Shown here piece by piece: positions 1 through 6,030 of a DNA stretch of 6,125 nucleotides. The position numbers and the translations under genes are program-made. Numbering within the stretch: position 1 is the stretch's first letter; every line of letters starts with the position of its first letter. The notes under the pieces were generated by a model. That model made no database searches and was not told the DNA's origin. It saw nothing but the letters and a program-made list of their open reading frames with translations. The DNA comes from Desulfonema limicola (GTDB lineage: Bacteria > Desulfobacterota > Desulfobacteria > Desulfobacterales > DYRC01), in the NCBI GenBank assembly GCA_020718925.1, contig DYRC01000252.1, forward strand, positions 1 to 6,125, in the 5' to 3' direction.

Positions 1-108
1 TTGAAGTGCTGCAGACCTGACTTAAGTAATACCATATTTTCGCGAAAAAGTCAAGAGTAAGTATCTGTAATAGTTGCAGAAGTTACGTTGTATGATTACA
101 AAGCCTAA
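1..108 (-). mobile_element. Partial promoter-type integron cassette (cassette F), cut by window edge
   Basis: In the reading direction (minus strand) this cassette starts at the crossover point of attC-1, just left of the C at 109, and runs off the window at base 1, so its own attC is not visible. Bases 1-87 align without gaps to the 87-bp element at 962-1048, 1144-1230 and 1314-1400, with about five substitutions against the last of these. All substitutions lie outside the 38-bp promoter block. The segment next to attC-1 (88-102) is unlike the other copies. No gene is visible. Its promoter would drive whatever cassette lies to the left of the window. Being the most diverged copy, and separated from the others by a gene cassette, it shows that the unit is dispersed and not only tandemly duplicated. 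Confidence 0.7.
26..54 (-). promoter_or_regulatory. Sigma70-type promoter of cassette F, pointing left
   Basis: On the minus strand, -35 TTGACT (49-54; 5 of 6 match TTGACA) is followed by a 17-bp spacer and -10 TATTAC (26-31; 4 of 6 match TATAAT). The -10 is preceded by TGG, an extended -10 (TGn) element. The spacer holds the palindrome TTTTCGCGAAAA. The block is identical to those of cassettes B, C and D. Transcription would leave the window to the left. Confidence 0.65.
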
Positions 109-158
109 CACAATGTTCAGGTGCGCCGTAAGGCGTCAACTGCAACTGATGGTTAGGA
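103..158 (-). other. attC-1, integron recombination site ending the PEP-CTERM cassette
   Basis: On the plus strand the parts are GCCTAAC (103-109), 5-nt spacer, GTTCAG, a variable part containing the CGCC/GGCG mini-stem with a GTAA loop, CTGCAAC, 5-nt spacer, GTTAGGA (152-158). GTTCAG pairs with CTG-c-AAC, leaving one extrahelical C. On the minus strand the box at the cassette junction reads GTTAGGC, matching the attC core consensus GTTRRRY; the opposite box (TCCTAAC) departs from RYYYAAC only at its first base. The crossover would fall between 108 and 109. Its terminal loop differs from those of the promoter cassettes, as expected for a site that belongs to a different cassette. Confidence 0.82.
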
Positions 159-217
159 TTCCGTATGCGGAAAGAAGTTATAACCGATATTCGTCCCGCA
201 CCGAAATCCCAATTTCA

Positions 218-895
218 TTAAACAATCCGGTTATAAGACTTTTTCCTCAGACCCGCAAGCCCGATAATTCCTATGCCTAACAGAAGCATAGTGGCAGGTT
301 CGGGGGTATTGCCGACTTCTATCTTCAACTCGGCATAATCTATCGCAATACAGTCCTGCCGTTCACCACCGTGGGAATTCATCAGCACGTTCAGTGAACC
401 GTCTTTCATAAATTCCAGAAATTCGGGAGACAGGTTAAAGACAGTCAGCTGGCTTCTGATAGGAAATCCGTCAGACGTATAAGTATCATCAAATGCTTCG
501 GAAACCTCAGCACCGCCAAGAAAAAGCAATGTGTCATAAGGTCCGCCTCCCCGTCCGTCACCGGCTCCGGCATCTTCCAGATCAAAAGTGGCTATTGTCA
601 ATGTCGCACTTCTTATAAAACTTCCCGCCGGAAGGCTGAAATTATGCTGCCATGAAAAAAGATTCTGTTTACCCCAGAGCCATGTATCCATATCCATGTC
701 TCCGTCGCCGGGATCGCGATGGGCAAGAGCATCCCAGTCCGCTTTGGTTACACCGGTTGCATAAGGGATATCTGTCCCTATGTTATCCTTATCACCTACC
801 AGATTGATGATTTCGTATGCCCTTACATCCGTGACAGGAACAAGAGCGGCCATCAGCAACAATAACATACCGAAAAAATTCTTCAACTTTTTCAT
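218..895 (-). CDS. PEP-CTERM sorting-domain protein (exported exosortase substrate)
   Basis: A 225-residue protein of unknown specific function. Residues 1-26 form a Sec signal peptide: a Lys-rich start, a hydrophobic core rich in Leu, Met and Ala, and a probable cut after VRA. The middle part, about 27-195, is acidic and Gly/Asp-rich, with beta-type segments including a 'LPAGSFIRSATLTI' stretch and a GDGRGGG loop; I recognise no enzyme motif in it. The C-terminus is a classic PEP-CTERM tail: PEP at 198-200, a hydrophobic helix at about 201-216, then RKK. This signal is recognised by exosortase for cleavage and surface or extracellular-polymer attachment in Gram-negative bacteria. The ATG at 895 is chosen because GGGGGT lies 6 nt upstream and a signal peptide follows directly. 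Reading further upstream, from a TTG at 940, only translates the attC hairpin. The gene lies directly behind three tandem promoter cassettes. Confidence 0.9.
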   Translation of the reverse strand: MKKLKNFFGMLLLLMAALVPVTDVRAYEIINLVGDKDNIGTDIPYATGVTKADWDALAHRDPGDGDMDMDTWLWGKQNLFSWQHNFSLPAGSFIRSATLTIATFDLEDAGAGDGRGGGPYDTLLFLGGAEVSEAFDDTYTSDGFPIRSQLTVFNLSPEFLEFMKDGSLNVLMNSHGGERQDCIAIDYAELKIEVGNTPEPATMLLLGIGIIGLAGLRKKSYNRIV

Positions 896-900
896 TTTGT

Positions 901-906
901 ACCCCC
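901..906 (-). promoter_or_regulatory. Shine-Dalgarno of the PEP-CTERM gene, abutting attC-2
   Basis: The minus strand reads GGGGGT, then ACAAA, then ATG. This hexamer can pair with the anti-Shine-Dalgarno sequence with one G-U wobble. Its first bases are also the end of the attC-2 core box (GTTAGGG), so the ribosome site is partly built from the recombination site. It supports the start at 895. Confidence 0.7.
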
Positions 907-953
907 TAACAACAGGTTCAGCGGCGTGAGTCCGCTGCAACTGATGGTTAGGA
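904..953 (-). other. attC-2, integron recombination site ending promoter cassette D
   Basis: Plus-strand layout: CCCTAAC (904-910), spacer AACAG, GTTCAGCGG, loop CGTGAGT, CCGCTGCAAC, spacer TGATG, GTTAGGA (947-953). GTTCAGCGG pairs with CCGCTG-c-AAC, leaving one extrahelical C, and the two 5-nt spacers are not complementary, as in the unpaired spacers of attC sites. The last base of the minus-strand core box (GTTAGGG) departs from GTTRRRY. The inner stem and loop are identical to attC-3 and attC-4, which end the two sister cassettes. Confidence 0.87.
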
Positions 954-1081
954 GTTCGGGGTTGAAGTGCTGTAAACCTGACTTAAGTAATACCATATTT
1001 TCGCGAAAAAGTCAATGATAAATATCTGTAATAGTTGCAGAAGTTACATCACACTCATTTTCTGCTTTGAAGAAAACCTAA
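910..1081 (-). mobile_element. Promoter-type cassette D without a convincing gene, 172 bp
   Basis: Runs between the crossover points of attC-3 and attC-2. It contains the 87-bp element at 962-1048 with its leftward promoter, plus attC-2. It is the promoter cassette nearest the PEP-CTERM gene; its predicted transcript would have a leader of about 85 nt that includes the whole attC-2 hairpin. The only ORF noticed is a 34-codon frame (892-996, minus) that starts inside the -10 region, has no Shine-Dalgarno, and is listed under findings. The part next to attC-3 (1049-1075) resembles cassette C in its first half. Confidence 0.75.
987..1015 (-). promoter_or_regulatory. Sigma70-type promoter of cassette D, driving the PEP-CTERM gene
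   Basis: Minus-strand -35 TTGACT (1010-1015), 17-bp spacer, extended -10 TGG-TATTAC (-10 hexamer at 987-992), predicted start near 979-981. The spacer contains the perfect palindrome TTTTCGCGAAAA (998-1009), and the arms TGACTT/AAGTCA (979-984 and 1009-1014) flank the block. An inverted repeat TGTAA-N12-TTACA (1027-1048) lies 11 bp upstream of the -35. Only 84-86 nt separate the likely start site from the ATG at 895. The palindrome placement suggests repression, but the regulator is not identifiable from this window. Confidence 0.72.
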
Positions 1082-1125
1082 CAACAGGTTCAGCGGCGTG
1101 AGTCCGCTGCAACTGATGGTTAGGA
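1076..1125 (-). other. attC-3, integron recombination site ending promoter cassette C
   Basis: Plus-strand layout: ACCTAAC (1076-1082), AACAG, GTTCAGCGG, loop CGTGAGT, CCGCTGCAAC, TGATG, GTTAGGA (1119-1125). The minus-strand core box GTTAGGT fits GTTRRRY. The single extrahelical base is in the same place as in the other sites. Inner stem and loop are identical to attC-2 and attC-4. Confidence 0.87.
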
Positions 1126-1263
1126 GTTCGGTAAAGTTCGGGGTTGAAGTGCTGTAAATCTGACTTAAGTAATACCATATTTTCGCGAAAAAGTCAACAG
1201 TAAATATCTGTAATAGTTTCACAAGTTACATCACACTCATTTTCTGTTTGAAACAAATCCTAA
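1082..1263 (-). mobile_element. Promoter-type cassette C without a convincing gene, 182 bp
   Basis: Contains the 87-bp element at 1144-1230, its leftward promoter, and attC-3. It is 10 bp longer than cassette D because AGTTCGG is duplicated next to the attC (1125-1141). In its element the centre of the TGTAA/TTACA inverted repeat is changed while the arms are kept. The part next to attC-4 looks mosaic: its beginning matches cassette D and its end (TTGAAACAAAT) matches cassette B. I see no coding region of convincing length. Confidence 0.75.
1169..1197 (-). promoter_or_regulatory. Sigma70-type promoter of cassette C, pointing left
   Basis: Minus-strand -35 TTGACT (1192-1197), 17-bp spacer with TTTTCGCGAAAA, extended -10 TGG-TATTAC (hexamer 1169-1174). 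Identical in sequence to the other three promoters. Transcripts would run through attC-3 and cassette D towards the PEP-CTERM gene; no terminator is visible on the way. Confidence 0.68.
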
Positions 1264-1307
1264 CACCGGGTTCAGCGGCGTGAGTCCGCTGCAACTGATG
1301 GTTAGGA
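1258..1307 (-). other. attC-4, integron recombination site ending promoter cassette B
   Basis: Plus-strand layout: TCCTAAC (1258-1264), spacer ACCGG, GTTCAGCGG, loop CGTGAGT, CCGCTGCAAC, TGATG, GTTAGGA (1301-1307). Same inner stem, loop and extrahelical C as attC-2 and attC-3. The two outer boxes here are perfectly complementary to each other, but both depart from the RYYYAAC/GTTRRRY consensus at the outermost base. Confidence 0.86.
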
Positions 1308-1434
1308 GTTGGGTTGAAGTGCTGTAAACCTGACTTAAGTAATACCATATTTTCGCGAAAAAGTCAATAGTAAATATCTGTAATAGTTGCAGAAGTTACA
1401 TAGCACTGTCTGTAAGCCTTGAAACAAATCCTAA
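1264..1434 (-). mobile_element. Promoter-type cassette B without a convincing gene, 171 bp
   Basis: Lies directly downstream of the lipase cassette in reading order. It contains the 87-bp element at 1314-1400, its promoter, and attC-4. The stretch next to attC-5 (1401-1428) differs from cassettes C and D except for a shared TTGAAACAAAT. With cassettes C and D it fills the 0.6-kb gap between the two genes, which holds no other feature I can support. Confidence 0.75.
1339..1367 (-). promoter_or_regulatory. Sigma70-type promoter of cassette B, pointing left
   Basis: Minus-strand -35 TTGACT (1362-1367), 17-bp spacer with TTTTCGCGAAAA, extended -10 TGG-TATTAC (hexamer 1339-1344). It is the farthest upstream of three identical promoters stacked ahead of the PEP-CTERM gene. 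Confidence 0.68.
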
Positions 1435-1489
1435 CAACAGGTTCAGCGGCGGCGGGTTTTTCGCCGTCCGCTGCAACTGATGGTTAGGT
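1429..1489 (-). other. attC-5, integron recombination site ending the lipase cassette
   Basis: Plus-strand layout: TCCTAAC (1429-1435), AACAG, GTTCAGCGG, an 18-nt terminal part with a CGGCG/CGCCG mini-stem, CCGCTGCAAC, TGATG, GTTAGGT (1483-1489). It shares the inner boxes and extrahelical C with the other sites but has a longer terminal hairpin, which fits the rule that the variable loop belongs to the cassette it ends. On the minus strand the far box reads ACCTAAC, matching RYYYAAC. It lies 50 bp beyond the lipase stop codon. Confidence 0.87.
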
Positions 1490-1539
1490 GTTAAGTTGTC
1501 TGAATCAGAACAACGATAGTAAGAAACTTCGCTACGGTG

Positions 1540-4500
1540 TTAATACTCCGCAATCGTTGCGGTTACAGCAGACGACTGCCCGACGATACTCACAATGACA
1601 GTTTCACTGCCTTCCGTAAATATATCAGGAATGCCTGTCAATGTGATGCTGCCTGATAACTGCCCGGCAGGAATGGTGATACTCTGAGAAGATGCTTTGT
1701 AATCTATCCCGAATTGTGCGGTTCCGCTGAAATTCAAACTGATAACTACCTGCGAACTGCTTGTATGATCCAAAATAGCGGCTATGGTGGCAACACCTCC
1801 GTTTTCACTGAAAATAACCGGACTTACAGATAAGAATGCTGTGGGAAGATTGTTATCCCTCAACCCTGCTGCTGTCTGCAAAATAAACACAACATCCTGC
1901 AATCCGACTTTTCCGTTCAGAGTGTTGCCTACATAAAAATTCTGCGGATTTATGCCTGCCAATACTCTCAATGCCAATATCGCATCCGCCAGATCAACTT
2001 TGCCATCGCCGTTCAGATCTTCCTGAACCGGCTTTGAATTTTTGTCGAGCGGGTCTGAACCTCCCATGATTTCCTGATAATCACTGAGTCCGTCTCCGTC
2101 TGTGTCTTTAACCAGAGGATTTGTATTGTAAATATACTCTTCGCCATCTTTAAGACCATCGCCGTCAGAATCAGCATTGCTTACATTCGTTCCGAGTGAG
2201 ACTTCCTTTTCATCGGTCAGACCGTCATGATCACGGTCATTGTTCAGAGCCGCATCAGACAGAAAGCTCTCCGTACCATCCGATTTCACAGCAGAAACCG
2301 CATAAACCCGTTTTTTGACAGATGAGTCTGATGCCCATGAATGCACAGTATCATAGGAAGTTGCAGCAGTATTTCCCAATTTTGCAAGATATGTCTCATC
2401 ATCTTCCTTTGAATAAACATTGTAACTTGCCGCTCCTGATACCGCACTCCATGAAAGCCTTGTTTTCAATCCGCCGCTCTCAAACGGATTTGCCTGCAAG
2501 CCTGTCGGTGCTGAGATTGTCTGATTCACAACAAGCCTGTTTTCCGAAGTTGAGCTGATTGTGAACGTCAGAGAAATCACGCCTGCATTGTCAAACCAGT
2601 GATAATTCTGATTCGCTGCTTTCTGACTATCCGCATACGACAACATCAGGCGGAAATCTTCAGCATTATTGTCTTTCAGATAAAGCGTGTATGTTCCGCT
2701 GACCGGATTCCGAATACCGAGATTTATGCCGCCGCCGTTCATGGATAACCGACAACCGCTCATGTCATCTTCCCGCTTATCCGTATCCGGGTTGATACCG
2801 CATTTTTTTCCGTAAGGGTCATAGACAAACGGCACTGCTCTGCCGAAAACAGAGATATTGAGTTCATTCAATACCGCACTGCCGGAATCCCTTGTCATCC
2901 GTGTCAGAGGTGCTTTGCCGGTGATGAATTTCAAATAACCATTGTCTCCGGTCATGTAAGCTTTAATCAGTGCGGCATGACTTGCTGCTTCAGTATTCGT
3001 AAAAGTTACGAGGTCGCTGTTTCCGATTTTCAAACGTGCGCTCTCCTCGCTTAACACTGTGCCATCACCATCCCCCGGAGTGTAAGATACCGGCTCTCCG
3101 TTCTGATAAAAATCTCTGTTAATATCAGAATCTCCGACCTCAATATCTTTCACAGTAACAAGCTTATTTCCGGCAAAAATCTTTGTTTTTATTTTGCCTG
3201 CTGTATCTGTTTCTATCCCCATCCGATTGAGATTCGCGGCTTTGATGCCCCCTGCTTCATTCAAATCAGCCAACCAGTAATTATCCATATACAAAAAATG
3301 AGGGGCTTTGTAATTGGTAGTGCCTGTTATCTTCAGAAATGGATAAGTAGGCATCAGTTGCCGTGATGACGGAATATCGAAATATAACAACCTGAATATA
3401 TAACGATTTATAAAATTATAAGGATTAGAAATGAACAGAGGTTTTCCTGCATAGAGATAACCATGAGTAGTTGTTTGGAGTTCCGATACCCTTTCATAAA
3501 AATCAAGAACCCATGATATTCCCCATGCTTTAAGGCTATCAGCATTCATTGCGCTGACCCTATCGGCTGCTTGAGGATCACCGCCTTCCACCATGTAATA
3601 CACCATTCCCGAACCATGATTCGGCGTTCCTACCATTGCGAATCTGTCAATATCATAGGCATAGCTTTCGCCCTGAATATATGAACGGGTTACAAGTCCG
3701 CCCATGCTATGAGCAATGACATGAACTTTTGGCGTTCCTGCTCTTGTTTTTGCTACTGTAATCCAATTTTTGAGATAGTCGTTAGCAGCCTTGTCAATAT
3801 CTATCCGCCAGTCATACGGAACAGGAAAAAGCGTCTTGTCAATTTCATACCCATACTCTTTCTGCAACGTATCTATCAAGTCACCCCAGCCACAAGCTCC
3901 TAAAGGATCAAGAAGCCCGAATGTATCCGTATCCCATTGCTCATACCAAGGCGGTGATTCTTTCCAAAGTACCGGATATGGACTATGAGGAACTTTTGAC
4001 GACCCCATGATTCCCGGAATCAGAATAATCGGGGTCAAGCCTTTGGGATTGCCCGGACTTCCGGCTAAAAAGATATTCTGAGGATAATGCTGTTTGTCTG
4101 CAAGCGTTACGTCATACGCTCTCAGATTTTCCCGGTTATCCTGAGCTTTGGCACTCAACGAATATTTTCCGGGCGGCAATCCTTCAAATTTGAATCTGCC
4201 CATCGTATCTGTCATCTGTTTCAGACTTATACCGGAACCGTTCAAAAATACAACCGCATTTTCTTCTGTCGAGTTGTCATAATTCTGCACTTTACCGCTG
4301 ATTGAGCCGGTATTGGTTGCCGCGCCGGTTACATCGAACAGATTGCTCTCACCCTGCAAGCCGTAACCATTTGCTATCAGTTTCATGCCTTTTGCCGGAC
4401 TATACACTTTCAGCGATGCGCTTGCCTGACCGTTCTTCAGCGTTACTTTTGACAGACTGATATTTCCGATGCCTGTACTTGTCAGCGATACATCGTTGCT

Positions 4501-6018
4501 GAACATGGTATTCGTAGTTCCCGAACTGTTGACAGCCTTGACTTCTATGGTGAACGGCACATTCACCGCCTGCTGATTTCCGTTTGTGGTGATGACAAAC
4601 CCGCCGCCGCTGTTGGTATCCGAAACAAGAACAAAGTTCAGTATCGGGCTGGTTTTGCCTGAAGACTTGTCAACTGCCCACCATGAATAAGCTCCCGCCG
4701 CATTATTGTATGGCGATGTGTAAGATTCGGCAAACTTGCCTTCCCATGTAACAGAAACCGTCCTCAGAATACTCTCAATTCCGTCCGGCTTTCTCAGATG
4801 CAGTTCCGCATTGCCATCCGGCGTAAATCCGGTTCCCTGAAACACAAACGAATCGCCCGGCTTGCCTGAAGTTCCCATCGGCATCTGTATTTTCGGGTCT
4901 GTCTGCGCTTTGACCAGAAAACTCGGCGAATTGCTGTTTCTGCCGGTGGACGTATCCGTTGCCCAGCAGGTATAGGTATCCGGCGGCATACTCAGCGAAA
5001 CAGCATAAGTGGAAAGGATTCTGCCATAAGCGTCTGTGGTCGCATTGACCGAAGCGTATTCCGTGCCGTTCGATTTTCGGAAATGCAGCACTGCCGTACT
5101 GTTGGGCATGAAACTTTCCCCGTAAATACTGGCGGAAAAGCCCTGCGGTATTTCGCTCGGACCTACCTGAATTTTGACAGCAGGCAAAGAAGTCCCGCCG
5201 CTGATTGTGAATGTTCCGCCGCCTTGCCATGCGGTGGTATGTTTTCTTGCTCCGGCAGCGGGATTGGCGTCCCTTGCCTGAAACTGATACTCATACGTTC
5301 CGGCTAATCCGCTGATTCTGACATCTTTTTTTATGAATTTCGGCGGATAAACGCCACTCACAGGGTCAAGCGTATCCGGCAATTCTGTCCACGTTGTGCT
5401 TCCCTGTTTTCTGTATTGCGCCTTGACATCAACCACATAATCATTGTCAGGGTCTTGCCAGGTACATTCAAAGGTAAAATTGCTGCCGGATGTTCCCGGA
5501 TTCGGGGAAATCGTGCCGCTGATGTATTGAGGTTCACGGTTAGATGATTGTGTTACATTTCTAACGCAACGGACATCCATAGGGTTATATTTGCTTAAGT
5601 AGCCTGAAGTGTTGCTAGTGGGATAGAAAAATACAGCCAATCCCATCATGGAATTTTCATCAGATGACCAACTCGCTGGATATGTATGTGTATCAGGAAA
5701 TAGAACGTTGTATGTATTTAGATTGTTTGTATATAATTCTCTGAGCGATAGGAGTTCAATACTATTTGGCAAACGCCAATCTTCATAAGCTCCTGTGATT
5801 GAATATTTACAATAATAAGACATCGCTTCTTCCCATGTTGCCCCGCGACTACAATATTCTTTTTGCCACATCAAATTTTGGGAGGTATCAGTAACAGTGC
5901 CATCGCCATTGTCAACAAAGGCGGCAAAGGAGAGGTTGGGAATAAAAAGGAAGATCAGATAGATAACAGACAGTGTTATAATCATCCTGAATCTGCAAGA
6001 AAAATTTTTGGACATCAT
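1540..6018 (-). CDS. Secreted multidomain LCAT-type lipase/acyltransferase with DUF1566, TSP3, dockerin-like and Calx-beta modules
   Basis: A 1492-residue protein. Residues 1-32 are a signal peptide ending in SFA. About 34-155 resemble DUF1566 (VDNGDGTVTDTSQNLMWQ, then DWRLPN, then VRCVRN). Beta-sandwich modules follow: Ig/FN-like 165-275, two related repeats at about 280-370 and 375-467, a Big-like module 473-565, and a carboxypeptidase-regulatory-like module 570-655. The catalytic domain, about 660-1030, is alpha/beta-hydrolase of the LCAT family: PIILIPGIMGS (663-673), YDWR (735-738), AHSMGG with nucleophile Ser771, GDGDGTV with probable Asp985, and ASHAAL with probable His1014. Then come FN3 (1168-1258), calcium-binding TSP3 repeats (1259-1325), a dockerin-like pair (1334-1388, second half lacking the Asp ligands) and Calx-beta (1390-1488). 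It likely hydrolyses or transfers ester-linked acyl chains outside the cell; the substrate is unknown. No membrane anchor or PEP-CTERM tail is present. The ATG at 6018 is chosen over 6024 because GAGGAG sits 6 nt before it and 0 nt before the other. Confidence 0.9.
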   Translation of the reverse strand: MMSKNFSCRFRMIITLSVIYLIFLFIPNLSFAAFVDNGDGTVTDTSQNLMWQKEYCSRGATWEEAMSYYCKYSITGAYEDWRLPNSIELLSLRELYTNNLNTYNVLFPDTHTYPASWSSDENSMMGLAVFFYPTSNTSGYLSKYNPMDVRCVRNVTQSSNREPQYISGTISPNPGTSGSNFTFECTWQDPDNDYVVDVKAQYRKQGSTTWTELPDTLDPVSGVYPPKFIKKDVRISGLAGTYEYQFQARDANPAAGARKHTTAWQGGGTFTISGGTSLPAVKIQVGPSEIPQGFSASIYGESFMPNSTAVLHFRKSNGTEYASVNATTDAYGRILSTYAVSLSMPPDTYTCWATDTSTGRNSNSPSFLVKAQTDPKIQMPMGTSGKPGDSFVFQGTGFTPDGNAELHLRKPDGIESILRTVSVTWEGKFAESYTSPYNNAAGAYSWWAVDKSSGKTSPILNFVLVSDTNSGGGFVITTNGNQQAVNVPFTIEVKAVNSSGTTNTMFSNDVSLTSTGIGNISLSKVTLKNGQASASLKVYSPAKGMKLIANGYGLQGESNLFDVTGAATNTGSISGKVQNYDNSTEENAVVFLNGSGISLKQMTDTMGRFKFEGLPPGKYSLSAKAQDNRENLRAYDVTLADKQHYPQNIFLAGSPGNPKGLTPIILIPGIMGSSKVPHSPYPVLWKESPPWYEQWDTDTFGLLDPLGACGWGDLIDTLQKEYGYEIDKTLFPVPYDWRIDIDKAANDYLKNWITVAKTRAGTPKVHVIAHSMGGLVTRSYIQGESYAYDIDRFAMVGTPNHGSGMVYYMVEGGDPQAADRVSAMNADSLKAWGISWVLDFYERVSELQTTTHGYLYAGKPLFISNPYNFINRYIFRLLYFDIPSSRQLMPTYPFLKITGTTNYKAPHFLYMDNYWLADLNEAGGIKAANLNRMGIETDTAGKIKTKIFAGNKLVTVKDIEVGDSDINRDFYQNGEPVSYTPGDGDGTVLSEESARLKIGNSDLVTFTNTEAASHAALIKAYMTGDNGYLKFITGKAPLTRMTRDSGSAVLNELNISVFGRAVPFVYDPYGKKCGINPDTDKREDDMSGCRLSMNGGGINLGIRNPVSGTYTLYLKDNNAEDFRLMLSYADSQKAANQNYHWFDNAGVISLTFTISSTSENRLVVNQTISAPTGLQANPFESGGLKTRLSWSAVSGAASYNVYSKEDDETYLAKLGNTAATSYDTVHSWASDSSVKKRVYAVSAVKSDGTESFLSDAALNNDRDHDGLTDEKEVSLGTNVSNADSDGDGLKDGEEYIYNTNPLVKDTDGDGLSDYQEIMGGSDPLDKNSKPVQEDLNGDGKVDLADAILALRVLAGINPQNFYVGNTLNGKVGLQDVVFILQTAAGLRDNNLPTAFLSVSPVIFSENGGVATIAAILDHTSSSQVVISLNFSGTAQFGIDYKASSQSITIPAGQLSGSITLTGIPDIFTEGSETVIVSIVGQSSAVTATIAEY

Positions 6019-6024
6019 GGACAT

Positions 6025-6030
6025 CTCCTC
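6025..6030 (-). promoter_or_regulatory. Shine-Dalgarno of the lipase-type gene
   Basis: The minus strand reads GAGGAG followed directly by ATG (6024) and, 6 nt later, by ATGATG (6018, 6015). The spacing makes 6018 the likely start; 6015 is possible, and 6024 is too close to the ribosome site. Confidence 0.75.

Larger units (their letters stand above)
109..909 (-). mobile_element. Gene cassette E, 801 bp, carrying the PEP-CTERM gene
   Basis: Bounded by the inferred crossover points of attC-2 (909/910) and attC-1 (108/109). It holds one gene in the standard cassette orientation, with the start codon 15 nt inside the cassette and the gene's own attC at its 3' end. About 60 bp separate the stop codon from attC-1. 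That gap contains a small hairpin (TTCCG/CGGAA, 159-172) without a T-tract, so no terminator is called. No promoter is seen inside the cassette ahead of the gene. Transcription probably comes from the promoter cassettes just upstream. Confidence 0.75.

Noticed and set aside
159..172. TTCCG-TATG-CGGAA hairpin after the PEP-CTERM gene, as a terminator
   Set aside because: A 5-bp stem without a following T-tract; too weak to call.
74..280. 68-codon ORF on the plus strand
   Set aside because: It runs through attC-1 and antisense to the end of the PEP-CTERM gene; no ribosome site and no protein-like composition.
218..940. Longer version of the PEP-CTERM gene starting at a TTG at 940
   Set aside because: The extra 15 residues are a translation of the attC-2 hairpin. 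The ATG at 895 has a ribosome site at the right distance and is followed at once by a signal peptide.
904..1489. CRISPR array or REP/MITE cluster as the source of the regular repeats
   Set aside because: The repeating unit is about 171-182 bp and consists of two different parts. The palindromic part is not separated by unique spacers and has attC box structure; there are no terminal inverted repeats with target duplications around the whole unit, and no cas genes.
1511..1559. CAACGAT/ATCGTTG inverted repeat spanning the lipase stop codon, as a terminator
   Set aside because: Only 7 bp of stem with a loop of about 35 nt and no T-tract on the minus strand.
4775..5230. 151-codon ORF on the minus strand inside the lipase-type gene
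   Set aside because: It is an alternative frame of the Ig-like region, with Arg/Cys/Gln/His-rich low-sense composition and no independent gene signals.
1540..6024. Start of the lipase-type gene at the ATG at 6024
   Set aside because: The GAGGAG ribosome site touches this ATG with no spacing, whereas the ATG at 6018 is 6 nt away. The difference is two residues.
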